DNA of 12,240 bases from Nitrospinota bacterium (GTDB lineage: Bacteria > Nitrospinota > Nitrospinia > UBA9942). Below are positions 11,350 through 12,240 of the stretch, piece after piece. The DNA is taken from positions 1 through 12,240 of the forward strand of contig JACRGN010000224.1 in the NCBI GenBank assembly GCA_016234205.1, in the 5' to 3' direction. The translations under genes and the position numbers were made by a program. How positions within the stretch are numbered: the first letter of the stretch is position 1; the number at the start of each line of letters is the position of its first letter. The notes under the pieces are model-generated. The model was not told the origin of the DNA and did not search any database. It saw nothing but the letters and a program-made list of their open reading frames with translations.

Positions 11350-12156
11350 TTATGCATACTTCACCATAGTAAGCTTGTTCCCGGTCTTGTTATAGCTAAT
11401 CTCATCCATAACACTCCTTATGAGAAATATACCCTTACCTTTTGTTACCGAAAAACTTCCATACTCCGTAGCCTTTAAATATTGATACGAGTCAAAACCG
11501 ATTCCTTCATCAGCTATATTAATCTCCAGTCGTGTCCCTGTGATAACAACATCTATACATATCTTTTTATCCTTATCCATCTTGTTGCCATGGATAATCG
11601 CATTTAATGCCCCCTCATAGATTGCATTTTTAATATTCATATAAAACCTTTCACCCTTATATCCGACAACCCTTGAAATCTTTTCAACCTCACTAAGGAC
11701 GGTCTCAACAAATTCTATCCTCCCGGGAATACATACCTTAAATCTGTTTTCAATAAGTTGTGACAGCGATTCGCTGTAAACTGTCTCCCTCCTTAGCCTG
11801 GTAGCCTTTTTGAGTATAGGGCTAATCTCATCCATATTTACGGGTTTTGTAATGTAATCAAATGCCCCTTTCTTCAAAGCATCTATAGTAGTATCTACAC
11901 TTCCGTATCCTGTAATAATAATAAACGGGATTCTGTTATCCAGTCTCTTTACCTCTTCAAGAAAGTCAATTCCTGATATGCCCGGCATATACAGGTCTGA
12001 GATGACAACATCAAATAAATCAGCCTTAAATTTCTCAATACCCTTCTCGCCGCTTTCAGCCAGAGTCACACCATACCCCTCTCTCTCAAGCACCTCGCCA
12101 AATAGTGAAAGCATATTGCTCTCATCATCCACTAAAAGAACCTTTTGTTTATTCAT
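11350..12156 (-). CDS. Response regulator with C-terminal anti-sigma-type (RsbW-like) ATPase domain
   Basis: A 268-aa cytoplasmic protein. Residues 4-120 are a receiver domain with acidic pair D10-D11, phosphoacceptor D54 (VVISDLYMPG), T82 (IIITGYGS) and K104 (YITKPV). Residues about 140-268 are a GHKL ATPase of the serine-kinase/anti-sigma type: N-box E181-x3-N185-x3-H189-G-N, G1 box D216-E-G-I-G-F, and a G2-like GKGIFLIRSVMDEI. No phosphoacceptor His domain is present, so it is not a histidine kinase. By analogy with RsbW/SpoIIAB, phosphorylation of the receiver may switch binding or phosphorylation of a sigma factor or STAS-domain partner; no partner gene is visible. I chose ATG at 12156, after GGGAGG. 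The in-frame GTG at 12180 would place that site inside the gene. It heads the signalling cluster, 252 bp from the MCP gene. Confidence 0.9.
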   Translation of the reverse strand: MNKQKVLLVDDESNMLSLFGEVLEREGYGVTLAESGEKGIEKFKADLFDVVISDLYMPGISGIDFLEEVKRLDNRIPFIIITGYGSVDTTIDALKKGAFDYITKPVNMDEISPILKKATRLRRETVYSESLSQLIENRFKVCIPGRIEFVETVLSEVEKISRVVGYKGERFYMNIKNAIYEGALNAIIHGNKMDKDKKICIDVVITGTRLEINIADEGIGFDSYQYLKATEYGSFSVTKGKGIFLIRSVMDEISYNKTGNKLTMVKYA

Positions 12157-12179
12157 AAAAACCTCCCATCTAATAATCA

Positions 12180-12240
12180 CCGCAGAGGCACAGAGTTCAT
12201 GGAGAATAATAAAACCAATTACGAATTAAGAATTAAAAAT
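12180..12240. repeat. Repeat fragments upstream of the response regulator
   Basis: CCGCAGAGGCACAGAG (12180-12195) alternates GCAGAG/CACAGAG units, and ACGAATTAAGAATTAAAAAT (12221-12240) repeats GAATTAA-type words up to the window edge. Both look like pieces of intergenic repeat units cut by the window boundary. No convincing gene is present; a promoter for the regulator could lie here, but none is clear. Confidence 0.4.

Overview
The window is AT-rich DNA from a Gram-negative-type bacterium. An ExbD/TolR family protein implies an outer membrane. Late cobalamin synthesis, rubredoxin and a rubrerythrin-like protein point to an anaerobe or facultative anaerobe. Compact genes separated by many small palindromic repeat families recall MAG-type genomes of Nitrospirota, deltaproteobacterial relatives and similar lineages; this placement is inference only, and no 16S or other marker gene is present.

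Layout. 1-390 (+) is the 3' part of an ExbD/TolR gene, convergent with a Crp/Fnr regulator (393-1067, -). 1288-3799 (+) is a cobalamin nucleotide-loop and salvage operon, cobU-cobS-cobC-cobO, mostly with overlapping ends. 3834-6851 (-) holds rubredoxin (53 aa) downstream of a half-size ferritin-like protein, a DUF2231-like membrane protein, a PIG-L/LmbE deacetylase, a family 2 glycosyltransferase and a small four-helix membrane protein. 7109-12156 (-) is a signalling cluster read right to left: a receiver-HATPase regulator, a methyl-accepting chemotaxis protein, CheW, a ParA-like ATPase, and a protein with a long acidic/proline-containing N-terminus and a C-terminal CheW domain. The last two overlap by 29 bases and recall the ParC/ParP polar-localisation pair of chemotaxis arrays. 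No CheA, CheY, CheR or CheB gene is in the window.

The most unusual aspect is the repeats. Most gaps between genes carry a short (about 55-110 bp) imperfect inverted repeat, and most gaps have a different sequence family. Several repeats run into coding sequence: two lie in frame inside the glycosyltransferase gene (26 codons each), another encodes its C-terminal tail and contains its stop codon, and a purine-rich direct repeat encodes the last residues of CobU. Repeat-coded reading frame also extends artificially upstream of the PIG-L, CheW, ParA and 134-aa membrane protein genes, so I moved those starts inward. One element (1161-1283 and 6885-7109) occurs twice with matching ends, and in one copy its edge supplies a TATAAT box just before cobU.

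No RNA gene, CRISPR array, transposase or recognised riboswitch was found.
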